Positions 9,930-20,596 of a stretch of 64,000 bases of DNA are shown here, in pieces. The notes beneath the pieces were generated by a model that ran no database searches, had not been told where the DNA came from, and saw only the letters and a list, made by a program, of their open reading frames with translations. Positions within the stretch are counted from its first letter, which is position 1, and every line of letters begins with the position of its first letter. The stretch is from Acidobacteriota bacterium (GTDB lineage Bacteria > Acidobacteriota > Terriglobia > Terriglobales > Acidobacteriaceae), in the NCBI GenBank assembly GCA_003225175.1, contig QIBA01000057.1, positions 1 to 64,000 of the forward strand, read 5' to 3'. The position numbers and the translations under genes are program-made.

Positions 9930-9956
9930 GCCCCACAGAGTACGTGGGGCTTCTTC
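9930..9956 (+). terminator. Intrinsic terminator of the DUF892 gene
   Basis: GCCCCAC (9930-9936), a 7-base loop and GTGGGGC (9944-9950) are followed by TTCTTC. The stem is strong and the T-tract is weak. It sits 20 bases after the stop codon. Confidence 0.65.
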
Positions 9957-9979
9957 GTGTCTGCACAGCCTGCGAGAAG

Positions 9980-12508
9980 CTACTCTGTTCTCAGCGCCCG
10001 CATCGGCTCAATAGCTGCAGCCCGTGCTGCGGGTAGCAGGCTAGCGATTAGGGCACAAATCCCAAGCACCGCAATTGCGATGATGAGACTAGTCGGATCG
10101 AATTTCCCGATGCCGAACAGTTGATGCTGGAGCCAGTGCTTGGCGAGAAAGCAGAACGGAATCCCGATCAGCAGCCCGATTCCGACTTGAGTAGAAGCTC
10201 CGCGCAGGATCAGGGAGACGATGTCTGTTCGGTTTGCACCGAGAGCCATTCGCAGACCAACTTCGCTGGTGCGGCGCGCTACTCGATAAGCCGTAACGCC
10301 GTAAAGTCCGATTGAGGCGAGCAGGAGAGCGATGAAGCCGAAGGCGCTGCTCAGGCGGCCGATCAGGGTGTGAGCGCTGGCCAGGATTTTCACTTGCTCG
10401 TCGAAGCTGCGCATACTGGTGGGAGTAAGGTTCGGATCAATTTCTCCGAGCGCACGCCGAACGTAAGTAGCAAAGCTGTCGGGGTCGCCCTGCACATGGA
10501 GTTCGATTGTGCCCATGTACATGGAGGAGTCCTCAACCATGTTATCAACCGGAGTGTCGTACTTGATCTTCTGCGGAAGCGGCACAAAGAACATCTGACG
10601 TGCCGGGCGGGAAGCATCCTGATATTTCGCGTCCTTCGCTACACCCACGATCTCGTAATCGCCGGCGTGGCTCTGTTCATCCTTGCCAAAATGCTTTCCG
10701 ATGGGGTCCTCCTTCGGAAAATACTTGCGCACGAAGGCCTCATTCACCACCGCGACTTTCTGTGAGGTCGCGGTGTCCTGGTCACTAAAACCTCGGCCGC
10801 GAACGATAGGCGTGCCAATTGTCTCGAAATAGCGCGCAGTTACGCGATCCCAAGACGAGCCGAATTCTCCCGTCTTATCGGAAAAGTGAACGCTCTCGCC
10901 CCAGTTATTTCCTTGCTGCGCTGTGTAGAGCGACAAGCTTTCGCTGATTACGCCGGGCAAATGGGAAAATTTGTCCTCAGTCTGCTGGTACAACGCCATC
11001 AGCCGCTCCTGCGTGTAACCCGCGCTCTGAGGATTGATTTGCACCAGTAGCCTGCCTTGCCGCTGGATTCCGTACTCCTGATTGTCGAGGTTGCGCAGAG
11101 TCTGCGTCAGTAACGCAGCGACGCTGAGAAGCACAAGCGATACCGCTGCCTGAAGAACGATTAGCGAGCGCTGCGGTAACGCCGCCGCCTCGCGGGTTAC
11201 GCGACTTGCTCCCCGGAGAGCCTCGGCCGGATCAATGTGAGAGGCCATCCATGCCGGACCGACGCCGAAGACGATCCCTGTAAGCACGGCGACGAGAGTA
11301 GTAAATCCAAGCACCGGCCAGGAGGGTGTGCTCGATATGGGAACAAACGTCGATCCGCGAAACGCGATCAGCAGCATCGCTTTGCTCGCGTACATGGCAA
11401 GGAGCAGTCCGAGAGCTCCTCCGGCGAGGGAGAGTACTAGGCTTTCCGTTATCTGTGAGCGGATGATGCGGCCTCGTGTGGCTCCAATTGCCAGCTGCAG
11501 GGAAGTGCGCAGGCGGGTCGCGGCTCCGCGCGCGAGGAGCAGGTTTGCGAGATTCGCGCACGCAATGATCAGGACCGCGCCGGACGCAGCCATTAACAAC
11601 AGCAGCCCCTGCTCGTAGTCGTCTTTCATTGAATTGATTCCGCCTCCGCCCGGAGCAAGATGGATCACCTGCTTATCGATCTTCTTAAGATCCATGTGCT
11701 GGTTGGAATTGCCGGGGGTAAGCAGGTATTGCCGTAGTTCAGTTGTAAGCTGCGCCGATACTTGCGAGGGATTGGCGTCGGGACGAAGACGTCCAATCAT
11801 GTACAGCCATGCTGTCGCGGGCAACCGCAATAGCGAATTTTCGCGGCGAAACACGGGTTCCTGAGAGATAGGCAGCCAGAAATCGGGAGGATCGCTCTCC
11901 AGACGATCACCAAAGAATGCCGGCGGAGCTACCCCGATGATATTTGCCGGAATGCCATCGAACATTACGTTTGCGCCCACGAGCGATGGATCACCACCGT
12001 ACTTCTGCTGCCAGGCGCGATAACTGATTACTGCCACTGCCGGAGCGCCAATCTTGTCGTCATTCAGAGCGATAGTCCGGCCGGCATAAGCGGGTACTCC
12101 AAGAGTGGCAAAGTAGTTTCCAGACACGAACTCGCCTTCAAGTGAATCTGCCGGGGCGTTCGAGCCTGCGCGCCGCACGGTCAAATCGGGACGATTGGTT
12201 TGTGCCGCAGCGAGCTGTTCGAAGGCCGGCGTGTGGTCTCGCGCATATTCGTAGAAGTCATAGGCGAACATCGACCAGTTGTCTTGCAGATCGCCCTCTA
12301 CGCAGCAGTTATATTCGTCGCCCAGCTTGTAGAGCTGGGATGGATTACTTACAGGCAGAGACTTGAGCAAGACTCCATGGACGAGGGTGAAGATCGCGGT
12401 GTTCGCGCCAATACCAATCGCCAGCGTCAGCAACGCCGTGATTGTGAATCCCGGCGATTTGCGCAACTGCCGCATCGCGTACCGAATATCCTGAACAAGA
12501 GTCTGCAT
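9980..12508 (-). CDS. ADOP-type ABC transporter permease (MacB/FtsX duplicated)
   Basis: An 842-residue permease with two halves, each a MacB-type periplasmic core followed by an FtsX domain. It opens with QDIRYAMRQLRKSPGFT, then helix 1 (about 22-45, containing GIGANTAIF). Helices of the first FtsX domain lie at about 295-440 and those of the second at about 715-835, ending EPMRALRTE. Acidobacterial duplicated orphan permeases lack a neighbouring ATPase gene, and none is present here. Transport or mechanotransmission is assumed from the family; the substrate is unknown. AGGAGG precedes the ATG by 4 bases. A second member lies at 41708-44143. Confidence 0.9.
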   Translation of the reverse strand: MQTLVQDIRYAMRQLRKSPGFTITALLTLAIGIGANTAIFTLVHGVLLKSLPVSNPSQLYKLGDEYNCCVEGDLQDNWSMFAYDFYEYARDHTPAFEQLAAAQTNRPDLTVRRAGSNAPADSLEGEFVSGNYFATLGVPAYAGRTIALNDDKIGAPAVAVISYRAWQQKYGGDPSLVGANVMFDGIPANIIGVAPPAFFGDRLESDPPDFWLPISQEPVFRRENSLLRLPATAWLYMIGRLRPDANPSQVSAQLTTELRQYLLTPGNSNQHMDLKKIDKQVIHLAPGGGGINSMKDDYEQGLLLLMAASGAVLIIACANLANLLLARGAATRLRTSLQLAIGATRGRIIRSQITESLVLSLAGGALGLLLAMYASKAMLLIAFRGSTFVPISSTPSWPVLGFTTLVAVLTGIVFGVGPAWMASHIDPAEALRGASRVTREAAALPQRSLIVLQAAVSLVLLSVAALLTQTLRNLDNQEYGIQRQGRLLVQINPQSAGYTQERLMALYQQTEDKFSHLPGVISESLSLYTAQQGNNWGESVHFSDKTGEFGSSWDRVTARYFETIGTPIVRGRGFSDQDTATSQKVAVVNEAFVRKYFPKEDPIGKHFGKDEQSHAGDYEIVGVAKDAKYQDASRPARQMFFVPLPQKIKYDTPVDNMVEDSSMYMGTIELHVQGDPDSFATYVRRALGEIDPNLTPTSMRSFDEQVKILASAHTLIGRLSSAFGFIALLLASIGLYGVTAYRVARRTSEVGLRMALGANRTDIVSLILRGASTQVGIGLLIGIPFCFLAKHWLQHQLFGIGKFDPTSLIIAIAVLGICALIASLLPAARAAAIEPMRALRTE

Positions 12509-12722
12509 CGTTCCTCCTAACTCTCACGACTCGTGGGGCAATTGCGCTGCCAAGAGAGACTTGCATAAGACCCTTATTGTGAGGCGTTTAGCGGAAGACT
12601 ATAAAGGCCAACTGTTCGATTCTGAACGCCGCGTACGGGCACGAACACAGGGCTGTGAGCGAATCAGGATGGAGACCTGCGGAGACTCAAAACAAAGGAA
12701 CGAGCAGGACGACGCTCTCGCG

Positions 12723-13910
12723 CTACTGGGCACGAATCTTGAAGAGGCCTCCTGAATAGTCGACCAGATACAGTTCACCGGATTGATCCTGCCCGAACGA
12801 GCTGATGGTTTTGCCTGTCGTCGCGAGTAACATTCGCGTCCAATTGCCGGGGCTGGTCTCCTGCAAACCCCACACTTTTCCGGTTCCCAGATCGCCAAAG
12901 ATGTACGTGTTCTGCAGGTTCGTGATCGAGGTTCCGTGATAGACGTAGCCGCCGATCACTGCGTTCCCCTCGGAGTGGCTATATTCGGTGATCGGCAAAG
13001 TAAGTCCAGTCATGTTGCAGCCGGTGACGGGGCTATAGCAGTGGCCGGCCTCCATGATGTTCCACCCGTAGTTTCCGCCCTTCTCCACGATGTCGACTTC
13101 CTCGAAAGCATCTTGTCCAACGTCTGCGAGAAACAGTCGTTCGGTGGGGCGATCGAAAGAAAACCGCCATGGATTCCGAAACCCATATGCGTATATCTCC
13201 GGCAGGCCGCCGCTAGTAGCGAACGGATTGTCGGTTGGAATTCCATAGGGTAGACCACCACTGGGATGATCGACATCGATGCGCAACAACTTTCCCAGCA
13301 GCGTTTGCTTGCTCTGTCCATGACCAAATGGATCGCCACCACTGCCGCCGTCACCGAGCCCGAAGTACAGAAATCCGTCGGCGCCAAATGCCAGCTGGCC
13401 GGCTTTGTGATTGCTGAAATTCCCGATTTGGTCCACAGTGAGCAGGATTCGTTCGCTAGTCACGTCAGTCTGATTCGGAGTGGCAGCCGGAACCGTGTAT
13501 TCGGCGATTACAGATTGAATCTGGCCGCTGGGGTTTCGGACGTAATTCACGTAGAACTTGCGACTCGATGCAAAATTGGGATGAAAGGTAACTCCGAGCA
13601 ATCCCATCTCGCCGCCCGTCGTGATCTTCGAGCCGATATCAAGGAACGGCTGGGATGCGATTGTGCCATTCTGAAGAATCCTGATCTTACCTCCCTGCTC
13701 AACGACAAAGAGTCTCCCGCTGCCGTCATCGGGCTGTTCGAGATCGAGTGGCGAGCTAAATCCAGCAGCTATGAGATCGAGCGCAAGCATTGGCGGAGGA
13801 CCGGAGGACGAGGGGGAAGGTGATGAACCTCCGCCTCCACAGCTTGCGAGGAAGAGAGCGGCAAGAGCAACTGCCGCAATGCGCGTTGCCTGAGAAGTTG
13901 GTTGAATCAT
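12723..13910 (-). CDS. PQQ-dependent sugar dehydrogenase (GSDH family) lipoprotein
   Basis: A 395-residue lipoprotein; the lipobox LASC lies around residue 24, followed by a Gly/Ser/Pro linker. The six-bladed propeller of the glucose/sorbosone dehydrogenase family shows GEMGLLGVTFHPNF, FGLGDGGSGGDP, YGFRNPWRF and FLADVGQD, which are the segments around PQQ and calcium. It probably oxidises aldoses in the periplasm, passing electrons to the respiratory chain. It resembles the YliI/aldose sugar dehydrogenase group; the exact sugar is unknown. Monocistronic, between an ADOP permease and the divergent hut genes. Confidence 0.85.
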   Translation of the reverse strand: MIQPTSQATRIAAVALAALFLASCGGGGSSPSPSSSGPPPMLALDLIAAGFSSPLDLEQPDDGSGRLFVVEQGGKIRILQNGTIASQPFLDIGSKITTGGEMGLLGVTFHPNFASSRKFYVNYVRNPSGQIQSVIAEYTVPAATPNQTDVTSERILLTVDQIGNFSNHKAGQLAFGADGFLYFGLGDGGSGGDPFGHGQSKQTLLGKLLRIDVDHPSGGLPYGIPTDNPFATSGGLPEIYAYGFRNPWRFSFDRPTERLFLADVGQDAFEEVDIVEKGGNYGWNIMEAGHCYSPVTGCNMTGLTLPITEYSHSEGNAVIGGYVYHGTSITNLQNTYIFGDLGTGKVWGLQETSPGNWTRMLLATTGKTISSFGQDQSGELYLVDYSGGLFKIRAQ

Positions 13911-14157
13911 TGCTTCCGATGAGTGAGCGCGCTTTGCTTAATTAATGCATACGCTAACCGTTCAGCCGATGTAAAGGACTTGCACGTTAATCGGCACCCG
14001 ATGGTCGGAGTACCTTCGTGAATGTGGGACGATGTGGTCTCCTCGTGCAGTCAGACACGCAGCATGCTGCGCATCAACAACGATGCTCCGCCATGTACTT
14101 GCTTCGGCCAGTCTGAAGCCGTACGCTAAACAGTTTGTTGAGGCAAGGAAACCTCTT

Positions 14158-15909
14158 ATGCCGGTTGAGACTGAGGCGCCGCCGACTGCAGGAACTGCGA
14201 TCAAAGCTCCGCGGGGCACACAGATTTCCTGCAAAGGCTGGCAGCAGGAAGCGGCTATGCGGATGCTCATGAACAACCTCGATTCGGAGGTGGGCGAGCG
14301 TCCGCAGGATCTGATAGTTTATGGCGGCACGGGAAAGGCCGCACGTAATTGGGATTGTTATCGCGCGATCGTGGCGTCTCTTCGGGAGCTTGAGAGTGAC
14401 GAGACGCTGCTGGTGCAATCAGGCAAACCCGTAGGCATTTTCAAGACTCATGATTATGCCCCACGCGTGCTCATCGCCAATTCAAATCTCGTCGGCCATT
14501 GGTCAAATTGGGAAAAGTTCAACGAACTCGAACGAGCTGGCCTGACAATGTATGGCCAGATGACTGCGGGTTCCTGGATTTACATCGGCTCGCAAGGCAT
14601 CGTTCAAGGCACATTTGAGACCTTCGCAGCCGCCGGCGAGAAGCATTTCGATGGTGATCTCGCGGGCAAGCTGATCGTCAGTGGCGGGATGGGCGGTATG
14701 GGTGGGGCTCAGCCGCTGGCGGCTACGATGACAGGTGCCTGCTTCCTCGGAATCGACGTAAATCCCGAGCGCATTAAGAAGCGCCTGAAGACCGGCTATT
14801 GCGACTTTATGGTGAACAGCCTCGACGAGGCGCTGCGCATCCTGAAGAATTCCATTCGCAAAAAGGAAGCTGTTTCCGTCGGTCTCGCCGGAAATTGTGC
14901 TGACGTGATTCCAGAGCTGGCAGCCCGGGGCGTTAAGCCGGATCTGCTCACGGATCAAACTTCTGCGCACGATCCATTGAATGGCTACATTCCATTGGGT
15001 TTGACGGTCGATGCGGCCGATGAGCTGCGCCGCAAAGACCCGAAAGGTTATCTTCAGCGCTCACTGGACTCCATCGCGCGCCATGTTGAAGGCATGCTGG
15101 AGTTACAGAAATCCGGATCGGTGACTTTCGACTACGGAAACAACATTCGTACGTTCGCATTCGAGCGCGGCGTAAAGAATGCCTACGATTTTCCCGGATT
15201 TGTTCCTGCGTATATTCGTCCGCTCTTCTGTGAAGGGCGTGGCCCATTTCGCTGGGTTGCGCTCTCGGGAGAACCTTCAGACATCGCGGTAACGGACGAC
15301 CTGATCCTAAAGATGTTTCCCAAAAATCGAATCCTCAGCCGCTGGATCAACTTGGCGCGTAAACGGATCCGCTTCCAGGGCCTGCCTGCGCGTATCTGCT
15401 GGCTGGGACATGGAGAGCGCGCTCAATTCGGGCTGGCGATGAACGATCTGGTGAAGCGCGGCACAATCAAAGCTCCGATCGTCATTGGCCGCGATCACCT
15501 TGACTGTGGTTCGGTTGCATCCCCATTTCGGGAAACCGAAGCCATGAGGGATGGCAGTGATGCCATTGCAGACTGGGCTTTCCTTAACGCCTTGCTGAAC
15601 ACTACCAGTGGCGCAAGCTGGGTCTCCATTCACAATGGCGGCGGGGTGGGCATCGGATACTCGCAGCACGCCGGACAAGTGACTGTCGCCGACGGCACTG
15701 AGCTGATGGCGAAGCGCATTGAACGTGTTCTCACGAACGATCCAGGCATCGGAGTTGCCAGGCACGCCGATGCTGGCTATCAAGAGGCGCAGTCCTTCGC
15801 CGATCGCGCCGGTATTCGCATACCGATGCAGGAGAGCTCTGCGTCCGGCGCTAAGAGCTTGAATTCTTCAAGTCCGAAATCTTCGGTCAGAGGCGGCGCT
15901 CAAGAGTGA
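14158..15909 (+). CDS. hutU: Urocanate hydratase
   Basis: A 583-residue urocanase, the second step of histidine degradation (urocanate to imidazolonepropionate, using NAD as an electrophile). Visible signatures are [10 protein letters not shown], the glycine-rich NAD loop [37 protein letters not shown] and GYSQHAGQV. The ATG at 14158 follows AAGGA by 8 bases and begins next to conserved sequence; an upstream in-frame start at 14032 would add 42 low-complexity residues. A Ser-rich C-terminal tail of about 20 residues is extra to the family. Its stop overlaps the GTG of hutI (GTGA), so translation is coupled. No hutH is present in the window. Confidence 0.95.
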   Translation: MPVETEAPPTAGTAIKAPRGTQISCKGWQQEAAMRMLMNNLDSEVGERPQDLIVYGGTGKAARNWDCYRAIVASLRELESDETLLVQSGKPVGIFKTHDYAPRVLIANSNLVGHWSNWEKFNELERAGLTMYGQMTAGSWIYIGSQGIVQGTFETFAAAGEKHFDGDLAGKLIVSGGMGGMGGAQPLAATMTGACFLGIDVNPERIKKRLKTGYCDFMVNSLDEALRILKNSIRKKEAVSVGLAGNCADVIPELAARGVKPDLLTDQTSAHDPLNGYIPLGLTVDAADELRRKDPKGYLQRSLDSIARHVEGMLELQKSGSVTFDYGNNIRTFAFERGVKNAYDFPGFVPAYIRPLFCEGRGPFRWVALSGEPSDIAVTDDLILKMFPKNRILSRWINLARKRIRFQGLPARICWLGHGERAQFGLAMNDLVKRGTIKAPIVIGRDHLDCGSVASPFRETEAMRDGSDAIADWAFLNALLNTTSGASWVSIHNGGGVGIGYSQHAGQVTVADGTELMAKRIERVLTNDPGIGVARHADAGYQEAQSFADRAGIRIPMQESSASGAKSLNSSSPKSSVRGGAQE

Positions 15910-17192
15910 GCGCCACCGCGAAGAGCGTAGCCAAACCGCTGCTTCTAACCAACATCGGCCAGTTGCTCACACTTAAGGACATCACTGGTCGCAACGAACC
16001 GCGTCGCGGGCGAGAGCTACTGGAGTTGGGAATCATTGAGAACGCCGCCATTTTCTGTCGTGAGGGGAAGATCGCCGCTGTTGGCTCCGAGGTTGAAATC
16101 GGAGCACGAGCTACGCAGGAGATAGGATCCGATCTCCGAGTCTTCGATTGCCGGGGCGGCACTGTGCTGCCAGGGTTCGTGGATTCCCACACCCATCCAG
16201 TATTTGTCTCACCTCGTCTTGTTGATTTTGAGCAGCGCATTCAAGGCAGCACCTACGAACAGATCGCTAATGCCGGAGGCGGCATTCGTTCCAGTATCGA
16301 ACGCGTGCGTAAGGCGAGCGAAGATGACTTGGTGAGCGCCGTTCTGCGGGCGTTCGAAGATATGGAGCGCTCTGGAACGACCACCATCGAAGCGAAATCC
16401 GGTTATGGGCTTTCTTTGGATTCGGAGCTGAAGTCCTTGCGCTGCATTCGCGAGGCGGCGCAGCAATGGCCCGGAACGGTGATTTCCACCTTCCTGGGAG
16501 CGCACGTTATACCGCCGGAGTTCCAGCAGCGGGCGGACGAATACGTGGATCTCGTGTGCGAGGAGATGATTCCCAAGGTGGCAAAGGAGAAGCTCGCCGA
16601 TTTTGTCGACGTCTTTTGTGAACGTGGAGCGTTTTCGATCGCGCAAACAGAGCGAATCTTCGCTGCCGCTCAGAAAGCCCGCATGGGAACACGGGCACAT
16701 GTTTGTCAATTCACCCCGCAGGATCTCTCGAGGCTGGCCCGGTTCGAACCGGCATCTTACGATCATCTCGACTGTTTGACGGATAAAGACTTACAATCCC
16801 TCGCGCAGCAGAGGACGATCGCCACACTGTTGCCCGGGGCCTCATACTTTCTTGCTCATTCATATGCGATCGCGCGCAGACTGATCGACGCAGGCGCGGC
16901 GGTCGCTTTAGCGACAGATTTCAACCCGGGAACATCGCCTACAACCAGCATGCCGATCGTGCTCTCAATGGCATGCACACAAATGCGCATGACTCCTGCT
17001 GAAGCCATTTCCGCAGCCACAATCAATGGAGCCCACGCTTTGCGCCTGGCGAAGCGAAAAGGCAGTATCGAAATGGGAAAAGAGGCCGATCTCGCTGTCT
17101 TCGACATAAGAGACTATCGGGAGATCTGCTATTGGTTTGGACGAGAAACGTGCCGTGCAACTGTAATGAACGGCCATCTCGCGATTCATTGA
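15906..17192 (+). CDS. hutI: Imidazolonepropionase
   Basis: A 428-residue amidohydrolase that opens imidazolonepropionate to formiminoglutamate. Metal-site motifs of the family are visible: DSHTHPVF near residue 96, GAHVIPPEF, a later histidine in RAHVCQFT, and the catalytic-site aspartate in [11 protein letters not shown]. The GTG start overlaps the hutU stop by 4 bp. hutH and the formiminoglutamate hydrolase gene are elsewhere or missing. The product feeds glutamate formation. Confidence 0.95.
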   Translation: MSATAKSVAKPLLLTNIGQLLTLKDITGRNEPRRGRELLELGIIENAAIFCREGKIAAVGSEVEIGARATQEIGSDLRVFDCRGGTVLPGFVDSHTHPVFVSPRLVDFEQRIQGSTYEQIANAGGGIRSSIERVRKASEDDLVSAVLRAFEDMERSGTTTIEAKSGYGLSLDSELKSLRCIREAAQQWPGTVISTFLGAHVIPPEFQQRADEYVDLVCEEMIPKVAKEKLADFVDVFCERGAFSIAQTERIFAAAQKARMGTRAHVCQFTPQDLSRLARFEPASYDHLDCLTDKDLQSLAQQRTIATLLPGASYFLAHSYAIARRLIDAGAAVALATDFNPGTSPTTSMPIVLSMACTQMRMTPAEAISAATINGAHALRLAKRKGSIEMGKEADLAVFDIRDYREICYWFGRETCRATVMNGHLAIH

Positions 17193-17203
17193 GGAATAAT
17201 CTT

Positions 17204-19798
17204 ATGAAAAAGTGGCTGATTATGTTTGTAGCTTTGGCTGCGTCGCTAAGCCTGCAAGGGCAGCGGCTTCCTGCAGGTGTTGTGCCCGAACATTATGCGC
17301 TGACCTTTACGCCCAACCTGAAGGATGCCACCTTTTCCGGTGAAGAGACGATCGATGTGCGCGTGCTGAAGCCGACGGCCATCATCACTCTCAATGCAGC
17401 CGAAATCAAATTCACTTCAGCGACCGTCGAGAGTCACGGCGCAACTCTGGATGCCAAAGTCACGACTGACGACGATCGGGAACAGGCCAATATCATCGCT
17501 CCGCACCCGATTGCTGCAGGTGCTGCGCGCCTGCACATCGTGTTTACGGGAATCCTTAATCATAAGCTGCGCGGTTTCTACTTGAGTGAGACGCCGAAAC
17601 GGCGTTACGCGGTGACGCAGTTCGAGTCCACGGACGCTCGTCGCGCCTTTCCTTGCTTCGATGAGCCCGATAAAAAAGCGACCTTTGACATCACCCTCGT
17701 TGTGGACAAAGGTGACACGGCTATCTCCAACGAAAAAATGACTTCAGATAGCCCCGGTCCAGTCGACGACAAGCACACGCTGAAATTCGCAACGACAAAG
17801 AAGCTCTCTACTTATCTTGTGGCGCTGCTGGTAGGCGACTTCCAATGCATCAGCGGATCCTCCCACGCAATTCCTATTCGGGTCTGCGCTACGCCCGACA
17901 AGACAGGTCAGGGAAAGTTCGCGCTCGAAGCCGCCGAGTACATCATGCACTACTACGACGATTATTTCGGCATTAGGTATCCATTCGGGAAATTGGATCT
18001 CATCGCAATTCCCGATTTTGAAGCCGGAGCTATGGAGAATGCCGGAGCGATTACTTATCGCGAAAGTTTCATCCTGCTAGATCCTAAGGTCGCGAATGTC
18101 GACAATTATGACCTGGTCGCGTCAGTTGTAGCGCATGAAATGGCTCACCAATGGTTTGGCGATCTGGTGACGATGAAATGGTGGGATAACATCTGGCTCA
18201 ATGAAGGATTCGCCACGTGGATGGAATCCAAACCCGTGGCCAAATGGAAGCCGGAGTGGCACGAGCCGCTGAGCGACGTGGCGAGTACAGGCCGCTCACT
18301 TGATCTAGACGGATTGAAGAACACGCGGCCGATCAGGCAAAAGGCCGAAACCCCCGCCGAGATCAACGAACTCTTCGACGGAATTGCGTACGGGAAGGCC
18401 GCCGCTGTGCTGCGCATGGTGGAACATTACGTTGATCCCGAGGTGTTCCGCATGGGCGTGCACAAGTATCTGCTCGCTCATTCTTATGGAAACGCAACAG
18501 CTGAAGATTTCTGGAGTGCGATTGCGCAAGCTTCGGGAAAACCGGTCGACAAGATCATGTCGAGCTTTGTCATCCAACCAGGCGCACCGCTGTTGAATGT
18601 TTCGCAAGAGGCAGATGGTCAGATCTCGATATCGCAAGAGCGCTTTTTTAACGATCGTCAGCTGCTGGGAACTGGCCAGCAGGCATGGACTGTGCCCGTC
18701 TGTCGTAAAGACCTCTCACCCGACAGCGTGACACAATGCTTTGTCCTGCAGGAACGAGGGCAGCAAATCAGAGGCTCCGCCAATGAACCTATATTCGCGA
18801 ATGCAGACGGTACAGGTTATTACCGCAGCGAATATGATCAGAAGCTTCGCGATCAGTTGAGTAAGGACCTGGAGACGAGACTCACTCCAGCAGATCGCAT
18901 CTCCATGCTGAACGATGAGTGGGCACTTGTGCGCGTTGGACGAATCTCGATCAGCAATTATCTGGACCTCATTTCGCAACTAAAGGGTGAGCGCCTGCGA
19001 CAGGTCTGGGCCGGCGTCTTAAAAAATATCGAATACATCAACGATAGGCTCCTCGGCGCGAGTGAACGTGCGATCTTTCAGCCATTTGTCCGCAACCTGC
19101 TCAGTCCGCCGTACGAGGCGCTCGCTGAGGCGAAAGACCCGGAAGAAAAAGCATTGCATGCCGATTTGTTTGACGTCCTCGGAATTGTAGGGCGCGATCC
19201 GATGGTGATCGCGCAGGCTCGTCAGCTTGCAAAAAACAGTTTGCAGGATCCCGCTTCGGTAGACCCGCTGCTGATTGGCCCTGCACTGGAGATCGCTGCG
19301 GCGCAAGGGGACGAGGCTCTTTACCAGCAGATCATGCAGAACCTGAAGGGAACTACCGATCAGGTCATGCGAGGCCGGTACATGGATGCTCTAATGCACT
19401 TCGAGAATCCGGAGCTTACTCGTCAGGCGCTGGCGCTGGGTGTTTCTGCAGCGATTCGCAATCAGGACTCGACTGCGTACATCAGTGGCTTTGTGCGAAA
19501 TCCGTATACCCGAGACGAAGCCTGGAAGTTTGTCCAGAATCACTGGAATGAAGTGGAAAAAACGTTCACTCCGTCCAGTGGATCGGAGCTGGTTTACAGT
19601 GCTGGAACCTTTTGCGATGCGGAGGCAGCATCCAATGTGAGCGCCTTTTTCAAGGTTCACACTGTGCCCTCAAGCGAGCGCACTCTGCGCCAGGCAGTGG
19701 AACGCATCAAGGCGTGTGCGGATCTGAAAAAGATTCAGGGATCGAACCTGCAAGGATGGCTCTCGACGCACAGCGTCGGAACGGGAGCGGGGAACTAG
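17204..19798 (+). CDS. Exported M1 family zinc aminopeptidase
   Basis: An 864-residue aminopeptidase N-type enzyme with a signal peptide (1-20, ending LQGQ). GAMEN is at 275-279 (substrate amino end), the zinc site HEMAH at 311-315, and the third ligand Glu334 is in WLNEGFATW. The C-terminal half is the helical ERAP1-like domain. The ATG at 17204 follows GAGGAA and starts the signal peptide; a longer frame reaching 17132 would overlap hutI. It lies 11 bp after hutI, so it may be read with the hut genes and would supply amino acids from peptides. Confidence 0.9.
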   Translation: MKKWLIMFVALAASLSLQGQRLPAGVVPEHYALTFTPNLKDATFSGEETIDVRVLKPTAIITLNAAEIKFTSATVESHGATLDAKVTTDDDREQANIIAPHPIAAGAARLHIVFTGILNHKLRGFYLSETPKRRYAVTQFESTDARRAFPCFDEPDKKATFDITLVVDKGDTAISNEKMTSDSPGPVDDKHTLKFATTKKLSTYLVALLVGDFQCISGSSHAIPIRVCATPDKTGQGKFALEAAEYIMHYYDDYFGIRYPFGKLDLIAIPDFEAGAMENAGAITYRESFILLDPKVANVDNYDLVASVVAHEMAHQWFGDLVTMKWWDNIWLNEGFATWMESKPVAKWKPEWHEPLSDVASTGRSLDLDGLKNTRPIRQKAETPAEINELFDGIAYGKAAAVLRMVEHYVDPEVFRMGVHKYLLAHSYGNATAEDFWSAIAQASGKPVDKIMSSFVIQPGAPLLNVSQEADGQISISQERFFNDRQLLGTGQQAWTVPVCRKDLSPDSVTQCFVLQERGQQIRGSANEPIFANADGTGYYRSEYDQKLRDQLSKDLETRLTPADRISMLNDEWALVRVGRISISNYLDLISQLKGERLRQVWAGVLKNIEYINDRLLGASERAIFQPFVRNLLSPPYEALAEAKDPEEKALHADLFDVLGIVGRDPMVIAQARQLAKNSLQDPASVDPLLIGPALEIAAAQGDEALYQQIMQNLKGTTDQVMRGRYMDALMHFENPELTRQALALGVSAAIRNQDSTAYISGFVRNPYTRDEAWKFVQNHWNEVEKTFTPSSGSELVYSAGTFCDAEAASNVSAFFKVHTVPSSERTLRQAVERIKACADLKKIQGSNLQGWLSTHSVGTGAGN

Positions 19799-19875
19799 GC
19801 GCTGCATAGCAGTACGGGGGCAGCCGCTGGCTACGTGAGTCGTATGCGCGGACTGCAAGACTACTCTCTAACAAT

Positions 19876-20490
19876 TCACTCAACGGCTCGGCCGCCGGTA
19901 GTGCCCTCCGCCGTAAGCATGCTGCGCCAAAGCTCTCCAAGACCCGAGGCAGTCTTCGCGGATACCGGCAGAATCTGTTCCACCTCGTGCTCACGTCTGA
20001 GTTGCGCGAGAGACTTGTTGAGTTGATTCGACGACAGTCGATCCGCTTTCGTTGCTGCTACGAGTAACTCCCGATTATGGTGTTGCAGCCAATCAATCAG
20101 TTGGCGGTCACTCTCTTGCGGAGGCACATTCGCGTCGACTAAGCAAACGCACAAGCGCAGAGACTCGCGCTCGGACAAGTATGGCTCGATAAATTTCGGC
20201 CATTCGGCGCTAATCTGCTTCGAGATCTTCGCGTAGCCATACCCCGGCAGATCGGCGAGTATTAAATCCGGTTCCAGTGACTCGGGCTTTTGCCGCAGTT
20301 CGATAAAGTTGATGGTTCGCGTTCTTCCCGGAGTGGAACTGACGTGTGCGATCCTCTGGCCGAGAAGAGCATTAATGAGGCTGGATTTACCTACGTTTGA
20401 TCGCCCGAGAAACGCGACCTCGGGAGCACCTGGAGGAGGGAAGTGCTCAGGAGCTGCGGCGGATTTTAGAAAGCGCGTGTGAACTTTCAT
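19876..20490 (-). CDS. engB: Ribosome-biogenesis GTPase EngB (YihA/YsxC)
   Basis: A 204-residue TRAFAC GTPase. G1 is GRSNVGKSS (about 29-37), G2 lies around the TPGRT stretch, G3 is DLPGYG, and G4 is TKADR. EngB assists 50S subunit assembly and is essential in many bacteria. It lies downstream of lon on the same strand, but a strong terminator hairpin (20541-20564) separates them, so it probably has its own promoter. The order lon-engB is common in bacteria. Confidence 0.95.
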   Translation of the reverse strand: MKVHTRFLKSAAAPEHFPPPGAPEVAFLGRSNVGKSSLINALLGQRIAHVSSTPGRTRTINFIELRQKPESLEPDLILADLPGYGYAKISKQISAEWPKFIEPYLSERESLRLCVCLVDANVPPQESDRQLIDWLQHHNRELLVAATKADRLSSNQLNKSLAQLRREHEVEQILPVSAKTASGLGELWRSMLTAEGTTGGRAVE

Positions 20491-20540
20491 CGCGAATCGC
20501 AGCTAAGACCGCTGTGGCACAGGACCAAAAGGAGAAGCTA

Positions 20541-20564
20541 AAAGGCCCGCCGCGGCGGGCCTTT
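20541..20564 (-). terminator. Intrinsic terminator after lon
   Basis: A perfect 11-bp inverted repeat, AAAGGCCCGCC / GGCGGGCCTTT, with a 2-base centre. On the minus strand the stem ends in TTTT, right behind the lon stop (20597). It can also act on the plus strand. Confidence 0.9.
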
Positions 20565-20596
20565 CTCGTCACAGACAACCGATTACCGTTAACGGC

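Noticed and set aside
9980-12508. Complete MacAB-type efflux system
   Set aside because: No ATPase, membrane-fusion protein or outer-membrane factor is present near either permease; the orphan ADOP call fits better.
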